This document shows positions 47,418 through 58,300 of a DNA stretch of 64,000 nucleotides, piece after piece; within the stretch, counting starts at the first letter, position 1; each line of letters opens with the position of its first letter. The stretch spans positions 10,243,001 to 10,307,000 of the forward strand of contig JAQISU010000115.1 of assembly GCA_029339505.1 (NCBI GenBank), written 5' to 3'. The DNA comes from Unio delphinus. Its lineage: Eukaryota; Mollusca; Bivalvia; Unionida; Unionidae. Below the pieces are notes generated by a model. The model searched no databases. It saw only the letters and a program-made list of their open reading frames with translations, and was not told where the DNA came from. The position numbers were made by a program, and so were the translations under genes.

Positions 47418-48326
47418 ATTATGAAGAGGTGCAGGTAGGTAATTTGACATTGTTTGAAAAAGTTTTTAAAAAAAAACCAATTGAAGCAACAAGTGGAAAT
47501 AATTTATTTTAAAATTAAATTTCTTTAATGAACAGTAATTTGCATACCAGATTACATTTAAGAAACAGCTTGGCTTAAAATGAAGTCAAGATTTATAAAA
47601 CAATTTTGCTTATTATACCATGTAATTTGGGCATTTTTCTTCAAAAGAGCACATCAGAAACTATACATTATAACTGGCTGGACTACATAGATTACATTAT
47701 TATAATGATAAATAGATGTAAATATTGAATCCACTGCCTATTCAACAAGATTTTTTAAAATCCTTTTCTAAACTTCACCATACATTAGTATTTATGTTTA
47801 AATAGAAACATGTAGTAAAGCTACTTACCAGCAACATCAGTGACCATTATGGTTTGAATAGATGACCACAATGAAGTGAAGACATTTGAACATGTGCTGA
47901 CCGGTACCATTTGCTTCGGGTGTTTCAAAATAGTTTTGAATCGTGTTAAAAAGCCATGCCATTCTCCTATGCCACGGTACTCACCTTAAGAAATGTTACA
48001 TGTTTTCACATGATGATTCCGGTGTTAGGTCTATATTATGACCAGGAAATTTGGTAATATATGTAGATAAATATGGCATCATGTAAGCTTTGGTGGCAGA
48101 AATCTGAGATGGCTAAGATTAGTAACTGTTGTAATGATGATTGACTTGATTAGCCAGAAATAACAACATAATCTAATCAGATGGCCAGGTGCCTAACTGT
48201 GTGCATTGGAACTTACTGATGGTCAACAGATAGCCTTGCTGTACACATTTTGGCAGTCTGACTAAACAGCATTTTCTGACCAGATTTTAAGATGCATATA
48301 TTTTGCTGTTTATGCCTGAAACAGCG

Positions 48327-48476
48327 ATGTATGTATGTATGTATGTATGTATGTATGTATGTATGTATGTATGTATGTATGTATGAATGAATAAATGAAT
48401 GAATGAATGAATGAATGAATGTATGTATGTATGTATGTATGTATGTATGTATGTATGTATGTATGTATGTATGTAT
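48327..48476. repeat. (ATGT)n-(ATGA)n-(ATGT)n compound microsatellite
   Basis: A block of ATGT repeats, then about nine ATGA units with one ATAA, then a second ATGT block. The 64-residue open frame on the minus strand (His/Thr/Tyr/Ile repeats) is an artefact. Confidence 0.97.
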
Positions 48477-48740
48477 AGCATAAAATTGGCTATACAGTTA
48501 AGTTTTGTGGAGTTTTTATTTTAAATATCTTGCCAAATACAAATTAACATGTTGATTGATAGATACATTATAAGTCAGCATTGGAATCATCCATTTGGAA
48601 ATAGATGATTGCCCAGCAGCTTTGGCTGCTTTATCAAACCTTTCATTATCATTGATATCAATGTAACTAGGCATGCAGCAATAGAGAATACTTTTCCCAG
48701 ACTGAATAAGAACATAATTTTTTTTCATTTCTTGTTTATT

Positions 48741-48951
48741 GTTTGTTGTTTTGGGTTTAACACAACATAGCGCTAAATAAGCTGTTCATTGTGGCCATTA
48801 AAACTGTTGGAGGAAGAACCAACTCGTAGAAAGGTACTGCAACCTGTCTCATATTGGCCAAGCCTGAGACTCAAACCCACATGGATGGATGCAAGTTGGC
48901 CTTTATCCCAAAAGGCAAACATTTTAGACCACTGAGACACCCAGGCCACCC
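48741..48951 (-). mobile_element. SINE, diverged relative of SINE-A, minus strand
   Basis: On the + strand: GTTTTGGGTTTAACACAACA, TTGGAGGAAGAACCAACTCG, CCAAGCCTGAGACTCAAACC (inverse B box) and AGACCACTGAGACACCCAGG (inverse A box). The order matches SINE-A, but middle segments differ, so it is an old copy or a sister family. Confidence 0.7.
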
Positions 48952-49270
48952 ACTTTTTTCCTGCAACATCTGGGATATTAATGGGTTGTGTGATAATAGG
49001 TCTGATTTAGGAATCGGCAAGTCTTTAATTATCGAAAGGGAATCCAGAAAATTTTACAACTTTTTTTATATTTGTTGACAAGATTTCAGGGTAGTTTAGA
49101 GCTTTGAGTAGGAATGATTTTGTGTGAATGATTTTTGCAGTAAAACTTGAGGCTTTGTGCAGCAGCTGGTTCGAGATTTTGCCACAGGGTGTTTCACTGG
49201 CAGCTCCAATGTTGTCTCCATCTTTCAAACCATATCTATACATTAAACACACATTCACAAATTCATTTCT

Positions 49271-49527
49271 GGGGCCCCGAGTGGCCGAGTGGTCTAAAGC
49301 GCTGTCCGTTACGGACCACTGCCATCTCACCTCTGTCTGCGTGGGTTCGAGTCTAAGATTCGACTGATGTAGTTAAGTGAGAAAGCTTGCCAGTAGCTTC
49401 TCGTGGGTCGGTGGTTCTTTCCGGGGTTTTTCCGGTTTCTTCCTCCACCACTAATACTGGCCGCCATGTATAGCCTATATATTGTGCTGAAAAATGGCGT
49501 TAAACCATAAAAAACAAAAAAACAAAA
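49271..49527 (+). mobile_element. SINE-A reference copy, full length
   Basis: A 257-bp tRNA-derived SINE. The head starts GGGGCCCCGAGTGGCCGAGT; the A box is TGGCCGAGTGG and the B box GGTTCGAGTCT, a pattern of Ser/Leu-type tRNAs. The body contains GAGAAAGCTTGCCAGTAGC, TCGTGGGTCGGTGGTTC, CCTCCACCACTAATACTGGC and TATTGTGCTGAAAAATGGCG, ending TTAAACCATA and an A/C-rich tail. A perfect 14-bp duplication ACAAATTCATTTCT flanks it (49257-49270, 49528-49541), though its first bases could blend with the tail. It lies in the gene's sense orientation. A relationship to named molluscan V-type SINEs is possible but not tested. Confidence 0.95.
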
Positions 49528-50095
49528 ACAAATTCATTTCTAATTGAATTTGTGTAATCACATTATTACCAAGCTATGTGAGTTACATCAGGATATATAG
49601 AAATTTACGAAACTTTGTACATGTCAGACAGGTGTCCAAGTGTTAACCATCTATGAGAGAATGATTTTTGGACCCATGAGAAGGGTGTTGAAGTTCAGTT
49701 TACACAAGTTGTAATTATAATAATTGTATACTATTTTCTAGTAATAATTGGAGCAAAGTTCAGATGGGGCAGAAATTGGGGTGAGGTGAAGGTTTTGCCA
49801 TGGCAAAACATAAAACTGTGCCTTTGAATATTCCCTTGGTTGTTGACTTTAGACTTTGTTTAACGAACATTAAAAGTGTTTTGAATAATTTAGCCATGTT
49901 CTGGCAAGACTAGATTATATGTTTGGAATTTTAAGGTGAAAATCAAACACTGGTATTCTGGAAGTATTTTTCATCCCAAATTTAGAATGATTCAGCCATA
50001 TTCATGTATTAATTAGATGTTATTGAATCAAGTCCATGTTCTTTTTATTACCTTCTGGAAAAATATTAACATACTTAAATTTTTCTTTCTTTCAG

Positions 50096-50177
50096 ATTTC
50101 TTTGATATGTGATAAATTCTCTGGCAAACCTCGAGGCTACGCCTTCATTGAATATGAACATGAAAGAGACATGCACT
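50096..50177 (+). CDS. SNRNP70: SNRNP70 internal exon d: RRM strands 2-3 with RNP1
   Basis: Acceptor TTTCTTTCTTTCAG ending at 50095, donor GTAAGT at 50178. It reads ISLICDKF followed by [19 protein letters not shown] and one base of a Ser codon. RGYAFIEY is the RNP1 motif of U1-70K, and the run EYEHERDMH is strongly conserved in the family. The stretch ISLICDKF differs from human IHMVYSKR and is the most divergent part of the RRM here, in the strand 2 to strand 3 loop region. Length is 82 nt, phase 0 to 1. Similarity in a region this conserved leaves little doubt about identity. Confidence 0.97.
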
Positions 50178-51804
50178 GTAAGTAATTCAATTGATGTGAA
50201 CTTTCCCTGTGAAAGTATTCTTAATTGACCAATCACAGCTGTGATTCCATTTGGTACATTTGAATCATGCAAATGAACTCCCTCCAGTGATGTGAGTTTG
50301 AAGTTTTAGTTGGAACTTGTTTTCAATTTTTGCAAAGCACATCTGTCAGCATGTCTCCTTGTATTCACACATTACCTTACATTCTTTTTTGCAAGGAACG
50401 TTGAATATCACTGTTGAATTTCTTGAATGCTATTATTACCATCCAAAATGCCTCAAATGTATCAATGAATTACAGGCTGCACATTATAATATACAATTAG
50501 AATACTTTGATGGGAATGGTTTTGTTTTAAATTCTGGCATTCTAGAAATGTATTAATGGCTATGTTGAGATGCTGGAGTCCTGAAGTACCATCCCCATTT
50601 TCATCTGTCAATCTGTTCACACTTGTTATAAGCATAGTTCTGCAATCCTGTCTTTTAAATGGATGTTATTTAGTATTTGAATTATTATATGTTGATGTGC
50701 CTTCTATTGGTTATGTCTTTACAAGTCCAATTTTGTTGGAGTTATTGCCCTTTTCCCTGAGTATTAAACTGCTACAAAAGCAGCTCCTAGTGGCCAGCTT
50801 TGCTGAGAAACTATTCAAGATATTCCGATACAGTTAGACTTATATATTGTCTCATAGATGCAGATAAGCCTTTTATGCACTTAGTCTCACTGGCTTTAAT
50901 TAACTAATGACCCTTGCAAATCAGATTTATGTCTTCATTTGGGATGTTACTTGTATCTAGCATAGATCAAAACCATTCAGCATATTCTGGTGTAATTTTA
51001 TATGAACAGTTTCACAGACTTGAATTTGCCTTTAAAGAGTTAGTCCCATTTTCAAGAGTTTTGGCTCCCTGATTGATTGTTATTTTCTGACAGTGGTTTC
51101 CACAAGATAACAGCACCAGAACTTGTTGGATTTACTGCTGATTTGCTTGTGACTTCAAACTGATGAGATTTTACTTGAGGGAAATTAGTTACAGTACTTA
51201 TGACCCAGATTCCCTGCCCCCACAATAAACCTTTACTAAACTTTGATGCATTTCAACTAAATTTGGTAGGCACCATTGATGAGAACATCAAAGAGATTAA
51301 TTTCATGCAAAAGTGCAATGACAACCTGCTAGCCCTTCCTTCTAATACTTGTGTCTGCAACATAACTTTTCTTTTGAAGTAGTGCCATTCCATTGAATAG
51401 AATGAGTTGATCTTAAGCATTCCACATCATCATTTGTACGAGTTATGGTCTTTAAATGTGATCTTCTTCCAACTTTAAGAGTTTTTTAACCAAATTTTTG
51501 CTGAGCAAATTGTTGATAGCAAATCTCATTGTGATTTACACATTGCTAATGGCTTTAGATTACATCATTGATAACTACACTACCACACAATATGTTCATT
51601 TAGTGTTGTTTTTTTTCAGGACAGCTTGCATTCACAAATGGAATCTCTTTTATCAGGGGTTTCAGAAGAAAAACGTTTTGCTTAATACATGTATTAGGTT
51701 TTATTTAGATGGATAATCTAATGTTGTGTCTTTAAAGCAAAGCCTCACAAGTATGTGTCAATTTATCAAGCTCCGTACTTGATTGCTTTAGTACCATCTT
51801 TATA

Positions 51805-52391
51805 GGGGGCCTGAGTGACCAAGTGGTCAAGCACTCACCGCTACAGATCACTGCCATCTCACCTCTGGTGGCCTTGTGGTTAGAGAATCTGCTGTGGAAG
51901 CAGGAGGTCGTGGGTTTGATCTCTGGCTGTATCATACTAAAGACTTACAAAAATGGTACTAACTGCTGCCTCGCTTGGCACTCAGCATTAGGAGGTTAGT
52001 GTTAGGACTGGTCGGCCTGGTGTCAGGATAATGCGACTGGGTGGGACATCATGCTACATGTCTAATATTGCCCCAGTGCTAGACAACCACTATAAACTGC
52101 CTCACTGCAGACATCATAGCGATATTTTTGATAATTTTTGTAAGCTATGTTAAAAATCCTAATCACAAACACATGCCATCTCACCTCTGTCTGCGTGGGT
52201 TCGAGTCTCGGGCTCAGCCAATATGGGTATGTGAGAAAGCTTGCCGGTAACTTTTTTTGGGTCAGTGGTTCTTTCCGGGATTTTTCTGGGTTCTTCCTCC
52301 ATCATTAATACTGGCTGCCATGTATATATAGCCTATCTTGTGATGAAAAATGGTGTTATACCCTATAACAACAACAACAACAGTAACAACA
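51805..52391 (+). mobile_element. SINE-A carrying a SINE-B insertion
   Basis: The SINE-A head (GGGGGCCTGAGTGACCAAGT to CATCTCACCTCTG, 51805-51867) is cut by a SINE-B and resumes at 52190 with TCTGCGTGGGTTCGAGTCTC, ending in an (AAC)n tail at 52391. Its own flanks are ACCATCTTTATA (51793-51804) and ACCATCGTTATA (52392-52403), a 12-bp duplication with one mismatch. Confidence 0.95.
51868..52173 (+). mobile_element. SINE-B reference copy, inserted in SINE-A
   Basis: A 306-bp element with head GTGGCCTTGTGGTTAGAGAA (A box) and GTGGGTTTGATCTCTGGC (B box), then ACTAAAGACTTACAAAAATG, GCTGCCTCGCTTGGCACTCA, GGTTAGTGTTAGGACTGG, GTCAGGATAATGCGACTGG, ATTGCCCCAGTGCT and CTGCAGACATCATAGCGA. It is flanked by a perfect 16-bp duplication, TGCCATCTCACCTCTG (51852-51867, 52174-52189), which is SINE-A sequence. 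The insertion direction and order are therefore certain. Confidence 0.97.
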
Positions 52392-52536
52392 ACCATCGTT
52401 ATAACTGTAGTCAGAAAGCTTTCAACTCATTGACAGGAATTCCAAAATCATGGATACATTTTCCTTTAAAGGTGAAATGGAATTAGATGTTTATCGCCAT
52501 CTAATAAATGATCCAGTGAAAAAGTATATATTGGAA

Positions 52537-52694
52537 TGCCTGTGATGCCCCACATAGTCTGATAGTGTCTTTCTTCAAGATAGGGTGATTCCACACTTAG
52601 GCATCTATTCTGGGTTGGTGTGGGCAGTATCGAATCTGTGACCCTTGGATTTTAATGTCTAATGCATTACCAGTTGAGCTACTGCAGGCTAGAT
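52537..52694 (-). mobile_element. SINE-C: third tRNA-like head, minus strand
   Basis: The inverse sequence reads GCAGTAGCTCAACTGGTAAT (A-box-like TAGCTCAACTGG), GCATTAGACATTAAAATCCA, GGGTCACAGATTCGATACTG (B box GATTCGATACT). Spacing between boxes is tRNA-like, but stems are not intact and no amino-acid identity can be given. The 3' extent (towards 52537) is uncertain. Confidence 0.6.
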
Positions 52695-53836
52695 AGATTG
52701 ACCACTACAGGCTAAATAAGAAAAAAAACTGATTGATAAACTGCTGTGGGCTAGATAAATGGATTAACTTTCAGAAAGTAGAGTAATGGAAGACTGCTTA
52801 TCTTGACATGATAAAAGACTCAGACCACACAAGTGTTCTTGTTATGTTGACACCAAATAAAAATTGCGACAATCTGACCTTCAACATGGCCACCATAGTT
52901 GTTATTATTCATTGTCTATGATATTACATAAATGTTGCTTGCAAGGCGATTTACCCGTCTAAAGCTGCCCCCCATCTAAAGCAGCCACCATCTAAAGCTG
53001 CCCAAGTAGCTGGTTACTTTTTGCTATGCACAGAACTCCAACTGGGTGAGCATCATTAAAATTCACATTACTTATATTTTTTTTTAACTGTTATTCCCAG
53101 TTTATCATTAACTTAGAGACTTATTATGATATGTCCCAGGTGATGTTAGGGGTCTTAGACACTTACCTATACAGATCACTCACACATATCACCATATAAG
53201 TTCAGGTCTCAGCTAGATTAAGTTAGGTATGTGAGAAAGCTAGCCAGCAGCATCCTGTTGGTATATCTTGACAGTGTCTGAAGCAAGTTCAGTGATATTC
53301 TCTCCATTGTATCATGTTTGTGCATACATACATTCATAATTGACGATAGTTGAAGGAGTTAAGTGTAACACTATTTGAGTTACTGAATTAAAATGAGTCA
53401 ATTTAACCGAATGTATTGCCTTGGTAAGAGGCAGGTACAGGAATATAAAAAACAGTTCCAGTTTAAGCCGAGTGGAGGAGACGTCATGTATGATCAGCAT
53501 GGGAAATCATTGTTCAATAGATGTATTGTTGGATATATTGGGAGCAAATGTATCAGAGGGAATATGAAAGGGCCTATAAAACTTGGTGATAAACTGAAAT
53601 AGTACTGTATTTGGAATGAAATGCGAAAAGTAGTCTTCATCATATTTGCTTGATAAGCTTTGGCTACGTAGTTATGTTCTGACTGGCATGAAGCATAAAT
53701 GATTTGAAACTTTCGAATAATTATATAGATGTATTTTCTTAATTCAGATTCAGCTGTAACGCTGTAACCTTTACTTTTTAACTTATCTGTTTTACATTTT
53801 TGAAGAATTTTTAATACATTTGGAGACTTTTTATCT

Positions 53837-54154
53837 GACCACTTGGGTAGTCTAGTGGTTACAGTGTCTGCCTCGGATGTGGAAGGTCGTGGGTTCGATC
53901 TCTGGCCAAGTCATACAGAATTCTTATAAAAATGGTACTAATAGCTGCCTCGCTTGGCACTCAGCATTAAAAGGCTTGTGTTCGGACAGGCTGGCCTGAA
54001 TGTCTGGATAATGTGACTGGGTGAGACATCATGCTACATGTCTGTGGCAATATGCCCCAGTGCTGGACATTGCTATAAACTGCCACACTGCAGACATCGT
54101 AGCTATATGACTGAAATTTTTTTTAAAGCTGCATTAAAAATTCAACTCACACTC
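53837..54154 (+). mobile_element. SINE-B, full length
   Basis: Head GACCACTTGGGTAGTCTAGT and GTGGTTACAGTGTCTGCCTC; B box GTGGGTTCGATCTCTGGCC, the best preserved in the window. The body follows the reference copy: AAAATGGTACTAATAGCTGC, CGCTTGGCACTCAGCATTAA, GGATAATGTGACTGGGTGAG, GCCCCAGTGCTGGACATTGC, CTGCAGACATCGTAGCTATA. Target duplications are not clear. Confidence 0.93.
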
Positions 54155-54324
54155 CACACTTTTTTGCATCATAACCTTTATGTTTTTTATAGTGTTTCAT
54201 CCCATGTATTTAGAAGACTTTTATCTTCCTTAAGTTTTGTATGCAATTCTTTTACAATCATTATTTGCTCACAATTAATGGAGAACAAATAATAACCCAG
54301 ATAAAAAAAATTATAAATAAAACA

Positions 54325-54378
54325 GAGAGTTAGCCAGAATGGGGTAAGTTTGAGAGTTAGCCAGAATGGGGTAAGTTG
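54325..54378. repeat. 27-bp tandem duplication
   Basis: GAGAGTTAGCCAGAATGGGG followed by TAAGTTT occurs twice in a row, the second copy ending TAAGTTG. Confidence 0.9.
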
Positions 54379-54975
54379 ACATGGGTTGGAGATATGGTAA
54401 GTCCAAAACTGAGAGAAAAAACACAATCATCTGTTAATGTACCATGCCTCGCTGGATGGTAAGTGAGAAAATCTTATCATAATTTGCTGTTTTGAATTGA
54501 ATTGAAATTAGATTGGTTTTCTAAATTGTCTGTATTATTTTTACTTCAGACTGAGCGAAACATGATGGTCCCGATCATGATACCTTTATCCTACTTGTTC
54601 TTGAAAAAACAATGGTTTGTATAACAGTGGTAAGATATGGGTGGTAAGAAAAAAACAGTACAAATATTTTACATAAAAGGTCTTAAATGAGTTAAATAAG
54701 AAACAAAATTTAAAGTAAAACATGTATTAAAAAAGAAAAAAAAACATTTCATCTCAACCTAAAAAATAAAATTTAAAAGAAGGTAAAAGATAATTGTCTT
54801 TAGGTAAATAAATTATTTCAAATTGTAATATAGGCATATTTATGAGGTATGTTTCTCATAATATAGGGGGTGGGATAAAATTATGGTAACAGTTTAGTTT
54901 AGTGTGTCTATCCCCAATCCGCATAAGAATATAGCTGCATGCTTGTTTAACACATTAACCCCTGGTGCCATGTTT

Positions 54976-55544
54976 ACAGGGCAGGAGGTAGTAGCCTACT
55001 TCCAAACTTTGTACCATCAAAGTCATGTATGATACTAAAGTGGGTGGTATTATAGAAAGGTAGACTGATTTAGCTCTACAATGATACCAGATAATCAGGA
55101 TATTTTTGTTGCACTACAAAATACAGAGGAAAAAACTTAAATTTTTTGTGCTCATTTTTGTCCACCCAAAATTCGCTCATCGGAATCTGATTTTGTGTCC
55201 AGATTTTAGACGTTATTGCCTTGGATCTTAGGCAGACCAGTCTGAACTGCACAGACAGGAGAACCTATGCATAAAGTAGGATAATGTAGGCATTTGAAAT
55301 AAAGACTGGTCTCTATATGAAAATGATGACAACGTTGAGCAAAAATATTAAAAGAACATTTTCCTTTCTGCTCATGCACAAACAAAAAAAAAACAATGGC
55401 AAACAATGTTTCTAAGAAAACTATGCATTAGGCTAATGGAAAATCGCCTGGAAGTCAATGTATTAGAATGTATTCAGAAATAGCCCCCAAAGTGTGACTC
55501 CTACTCGCATTTCAGGTGAAAAAAAACAAAAACCTCCAGAGGTT
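54976..55544. mobile_element. MITE with ACACATTAACCCCT ends, copy 2
   Basis: Left end AACACATTAACCCCTGG (about 54949-54965) and right end CCAGAGGTTAATGTGTT (about 55535-55551) are inverse repeats. The interior aligns with 30342-30951 in the same orientation: shared phrases include GGTAGTAG.CCA, ACTAAAGTGGGTRGTATTA, CAGAGGAAAAAAC, TTTTGTGTCCAGATTTTAGA, TGAACCTRTGCA, AAGTAGGATAA and AACCTCCAG. It differs from copy 1 by numerous substitutions, so both are old. Confidence 0.8.
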
Positions 55545-55904
55545 AATGTGTTAGTAATTTTTATCTTTAAACAGCCCTGCTAATATTTACATATGACTTT
55601 ATTTTCTTTCAGTAATTAATTGTTTTTATAAAGTAAGTTTTACATTTAAATTTACAAACCAATTGTTTTTCAAGTAAACTCTGAAAACCTTCAGAACCGG
55701 ACACACTAGACCTAACTGTGATATTCATTAGATCTGTCAAAAACATCTAATTAACTTTTTTTTTTATAGTATCATTATGTTCCATCTTTAAAATCAGTAT
55801 GTAATTTTATTTTATAAACAGTTTTTGTTTTCTTTAATGTAAGAATAATTTAAACATTTATAATTAAAGAAAAAATAAATTTTCATATATCAATTAAAAG
55901 CCTA

Positions 55905-55970
55905 TTAAGGCTCTGGTAAGCCAGGTAAGTTACCTCCCCTGGGAGTTGGTAAGTTAGCTCCCTTGGGAGT
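55905..55970. repeat. Short tandem GC-rich repeat
   Basis: GGTAAGTTACCTCCCCTGGG and GGTAAGTTAGCTCCCTTGGG are adjacent imperfect copies of about 26 bp in a locally GC-richer block (55905-56050). It may be part of a DNA element I could not delimit. Confidence 0.6.
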
Positions 55971-58198
55971 CCTGGCCAAGGATAAGGATAAAAGATGGAC
56001 TGATTGCAAGATCGCCTTCGAAAGGCTCCGTCATTGCACATTATCCAATGCAGGGTGTGGGATTTTGGGATCCTAAATGGGTAGGTTAGTACGTAAGTTG
56101 CCCAGAATTTTTTTTGTAATTTTTTTTTTGTGTTGTGAAGTTTACTGACAAAGTAAAATATATTTCTTGATCTAAAATCCCCATTTGCCAAAACAAGATT
56201 TTGTACCAACAGTCTCAGATTCAGAAAAGATGACATTGTATGGTCTTATCTAACACTATTTTTCATTTGTTTTCCTAGGTAGGTATATGAAAATTGGCCT
56301 GTCATGCAAATACATTTTGTACAAGTATTTATTTATTCCACAACTGTGACTATTTTATTGCTTCTTAAAAAACTTCTTATTTTGCACTTTTTTTGCTTTG
56401 AAAAATGCCATCCATTTCCAGGTAAGTCAGAAGATGCCAACAATTTCTTGAAGGACTTTTTAAAAAATCTTGCATAGAGTACATACACCTTTATGTATGC
56501 TGATTCAGAGTTGGGTTTGACTGTAGTGGACAGATGATCACATTTAAAATTTTCTGTCTGGAACAATATCCCACATGTTTTATGAACTGGGATTTGCAAA
56601 GGGAAATCTTCATTATAACTGGTCACAGTAAACCAGGTCTTGGTGGACCTGGCCAAGACAGAAGGAAAACTTCAGGAAAAATTTGTCTAAAACTTTGATT
56701 TTCCATCACTGCAGAAGCATGAAATCATGTTGATCACTGTTTTCATTGTTGAAAGCCAAGGCAGGCCATGTAACCCTGGCTAACTGCCTAAATGTCAGTG
56801 TGTTAAATAACTTCAAAGAGCACAATAACCAAAACATTGTATAAAAACCAAACCCAAGATTCTGGTAAAATGAAAACAAGACAATCCAGTTAGATCTCAA
56901 GCAGCCAGTTTGCTACAGTATCTTCTCTTGATGCCAAAAATAGACTGCTTGCGGTGCTATAATCTCAGATTCTAAATGGCACATTAAAATTTTGAATCTT
57001 ATTGGATCTCAGGTTTTAAAAAGTTGTCAAACAAGAATTTGTGAAATGAACCATAAACATTTAAATTTGGACTCTGCAGGAAAGTAAAATAACTCAAATT
57101 GCGTGGAGGGCGTATTTGGGTATATATTGTATGTTTTTAAATATGTTTTGTCATGTTCATGTTTGTCATGTGGACAAAACTTGGAAAGTTGAGAGGGACA
57201 CGCTTTTGTTCTTGTTCCCAGAATTAAATTAGAATAGTTTTCTGCTAATTTGTTCAAATTGTAATGCAGTTAATAACCACAATCTCAATGAACAAAATCA
57301 CAATTTAACAGGCTGTTAAACACTTGCACACAGTTATCATATAGTGTCAGATTTTGATCTCTTGCTATGGATTAGGCAAGACATTAGAATATTTTGTGAA
57401 ATCAACACAAATGACAAATTTTTTTTAAAAATTTAAAAAGACATTGTGATCATCTGTCCACTTCACATTTTGTCAGTCATTTTTGTTAAGCCCATTTCTG
57501 TGCCTTTCTTCATCAGCATACATCACTAGGATATAATGTACAGGTATCAATAGATCATGTGACAATATTACACCAGTAATTATTTCTTTTTCTTTTTGTG
57601 AACCCTTATGAACTCTTTGTGTAATAGTTTTGAAATGAAATTCACAGTAATAAGTATCAAATTTGATGCTTGCTACTTCATGAAATAATGTGACCACAGA
57701 TTTTTGCTACTAAATATTTTGAACAAAAAGACGTCTTCACACACACACCCCTGTCTCCACCCCAAGATAGTTTCAGGGCATGAAAAGTCTTTGATATATT
57801 GACTTCAAATTCCAGAGAATACATATTTATCTTCAGAAATCTTCCTGCTGGTGTTTCTTGTCACTTGCTCCAGTGTCTAATATTACTGCTGAAACAGCTT
57901 CCAGTTTACATTGAATTTAGTCTTTATTATTAAAGCAACAAAAAAAGGTAGTATTGAGTAATAGCCAAGTACTTCTTGTCTCTCCAGAAACAATGGTTGT
58001 AACACTTTTACTAGTGCAAGGTTTTGGAGTTGAATTCAAAATTGAGATTGGGATTTCACCCATATATTTGAGAGAAAGAGAAACAAACTCGGACCTTTCT
58101 GTAATGTAGAAGCTGTTTCATCAATATTTGGTTCAAATGCTTGTTTGAAAAGCCACATACATTTTCTTATTTTGCTTTCAATCCTCATTTTTTTGTAG

Positions 58199-58300
58199 CT
58201 GCTTACAAACATGCGGATGGCAAAAAGATTGATGGCAGAAGGGTTCTTGTTGACGTAGAGAGAGGGAGAACAGTCAAAGGCTGGAGACCCAGAAGGCTTG
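58199..58300 (+). CDS. SNRNP70: SNRNP70 internal exon e: RRM end and post-RRM segment
   Basis: Acceptor TTTTTTTGTAG ending at 58198, donor GTAAGT at 58301. With the T from the previous exon it reads S, then [33 protein letters not shown] and the first base of the next codon. This is the last RRM helix and strand plus the conserved [15 protein letters not shown] segment that follows the RRM in all U1-70K proteins. No substitutions from the human sequence are visible here. Exon length is 102 nt, phase 1-1. The Gly-rich and Arg/Ser/Asp/Glu-rich C-terminal part must be encoded beyond 64,000, since nothing like it occurs in 58301-64000. Confidence 0.98.

Larger units (their letters stand above)
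26355..50095 (+). other. SNRNP70 intron of about 23.7 kb with a weak 5' splice site
   Basis: Intron in phase 0 with donor GTTTGT and a strong pyrimidine-rich acceptor. It carries most of the minisatellites and decayed transposons listed separately. Unassigned stretches include 26355-27950, 30956-32050, 32975-33608, 34630-35812, 38645-40029, 40811-41750, 42453-43128, 44432-45832, 46162-48326 and 49542-50095. The short open frames there (for example 27045-27344 and 46348-46560) have no recognisable similarity. Confidence 0.85.
50178..58198 (+). other. SNRNP70 intron of about 8.0 kb
   Basis: GT-AG intron in phase 1 between the RNP1 exon and the last RRM exon. It holds nested SINEs (51.8-52.4 kb), a tRNA-like SINE head on the minus strand (52.6 kb), a SINE-B (53.8-54.15 kb) and a MITE copy (54.95-55.55 kb). 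The stretches 50178-51792, 52700-53836 and 56100-58198 hold nothing I recognise; the open frames at 50317-50837 match no family I know. Confidence 0.85.

Noticed and set aside
48287..48481. His/Thr/Tyr/Ile-rich open frame on the minus strand
   Set aside because: Translation of the ATGT/ATGA microsatellite.
49271..49360. Possible true tRNA gene (A and B boxes present)
   Set aside because: The cloverleaf stems are not intact and the sequence continues into the SINE-A body with target duplications; it is a SINE head.
50317..50837. Two consecutive open frames (79 and 93 codons) in intron 4
   Set aside because: No recognisable motif, no splice signals tying them to SNRNP70, and similar-length frames occur by chance in AT-rich introns.
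55883..56236. 117-codon minus-strand frame
   Set aside because: Overlaps a short tandem GC-rich repeat and has no recognisable domain.
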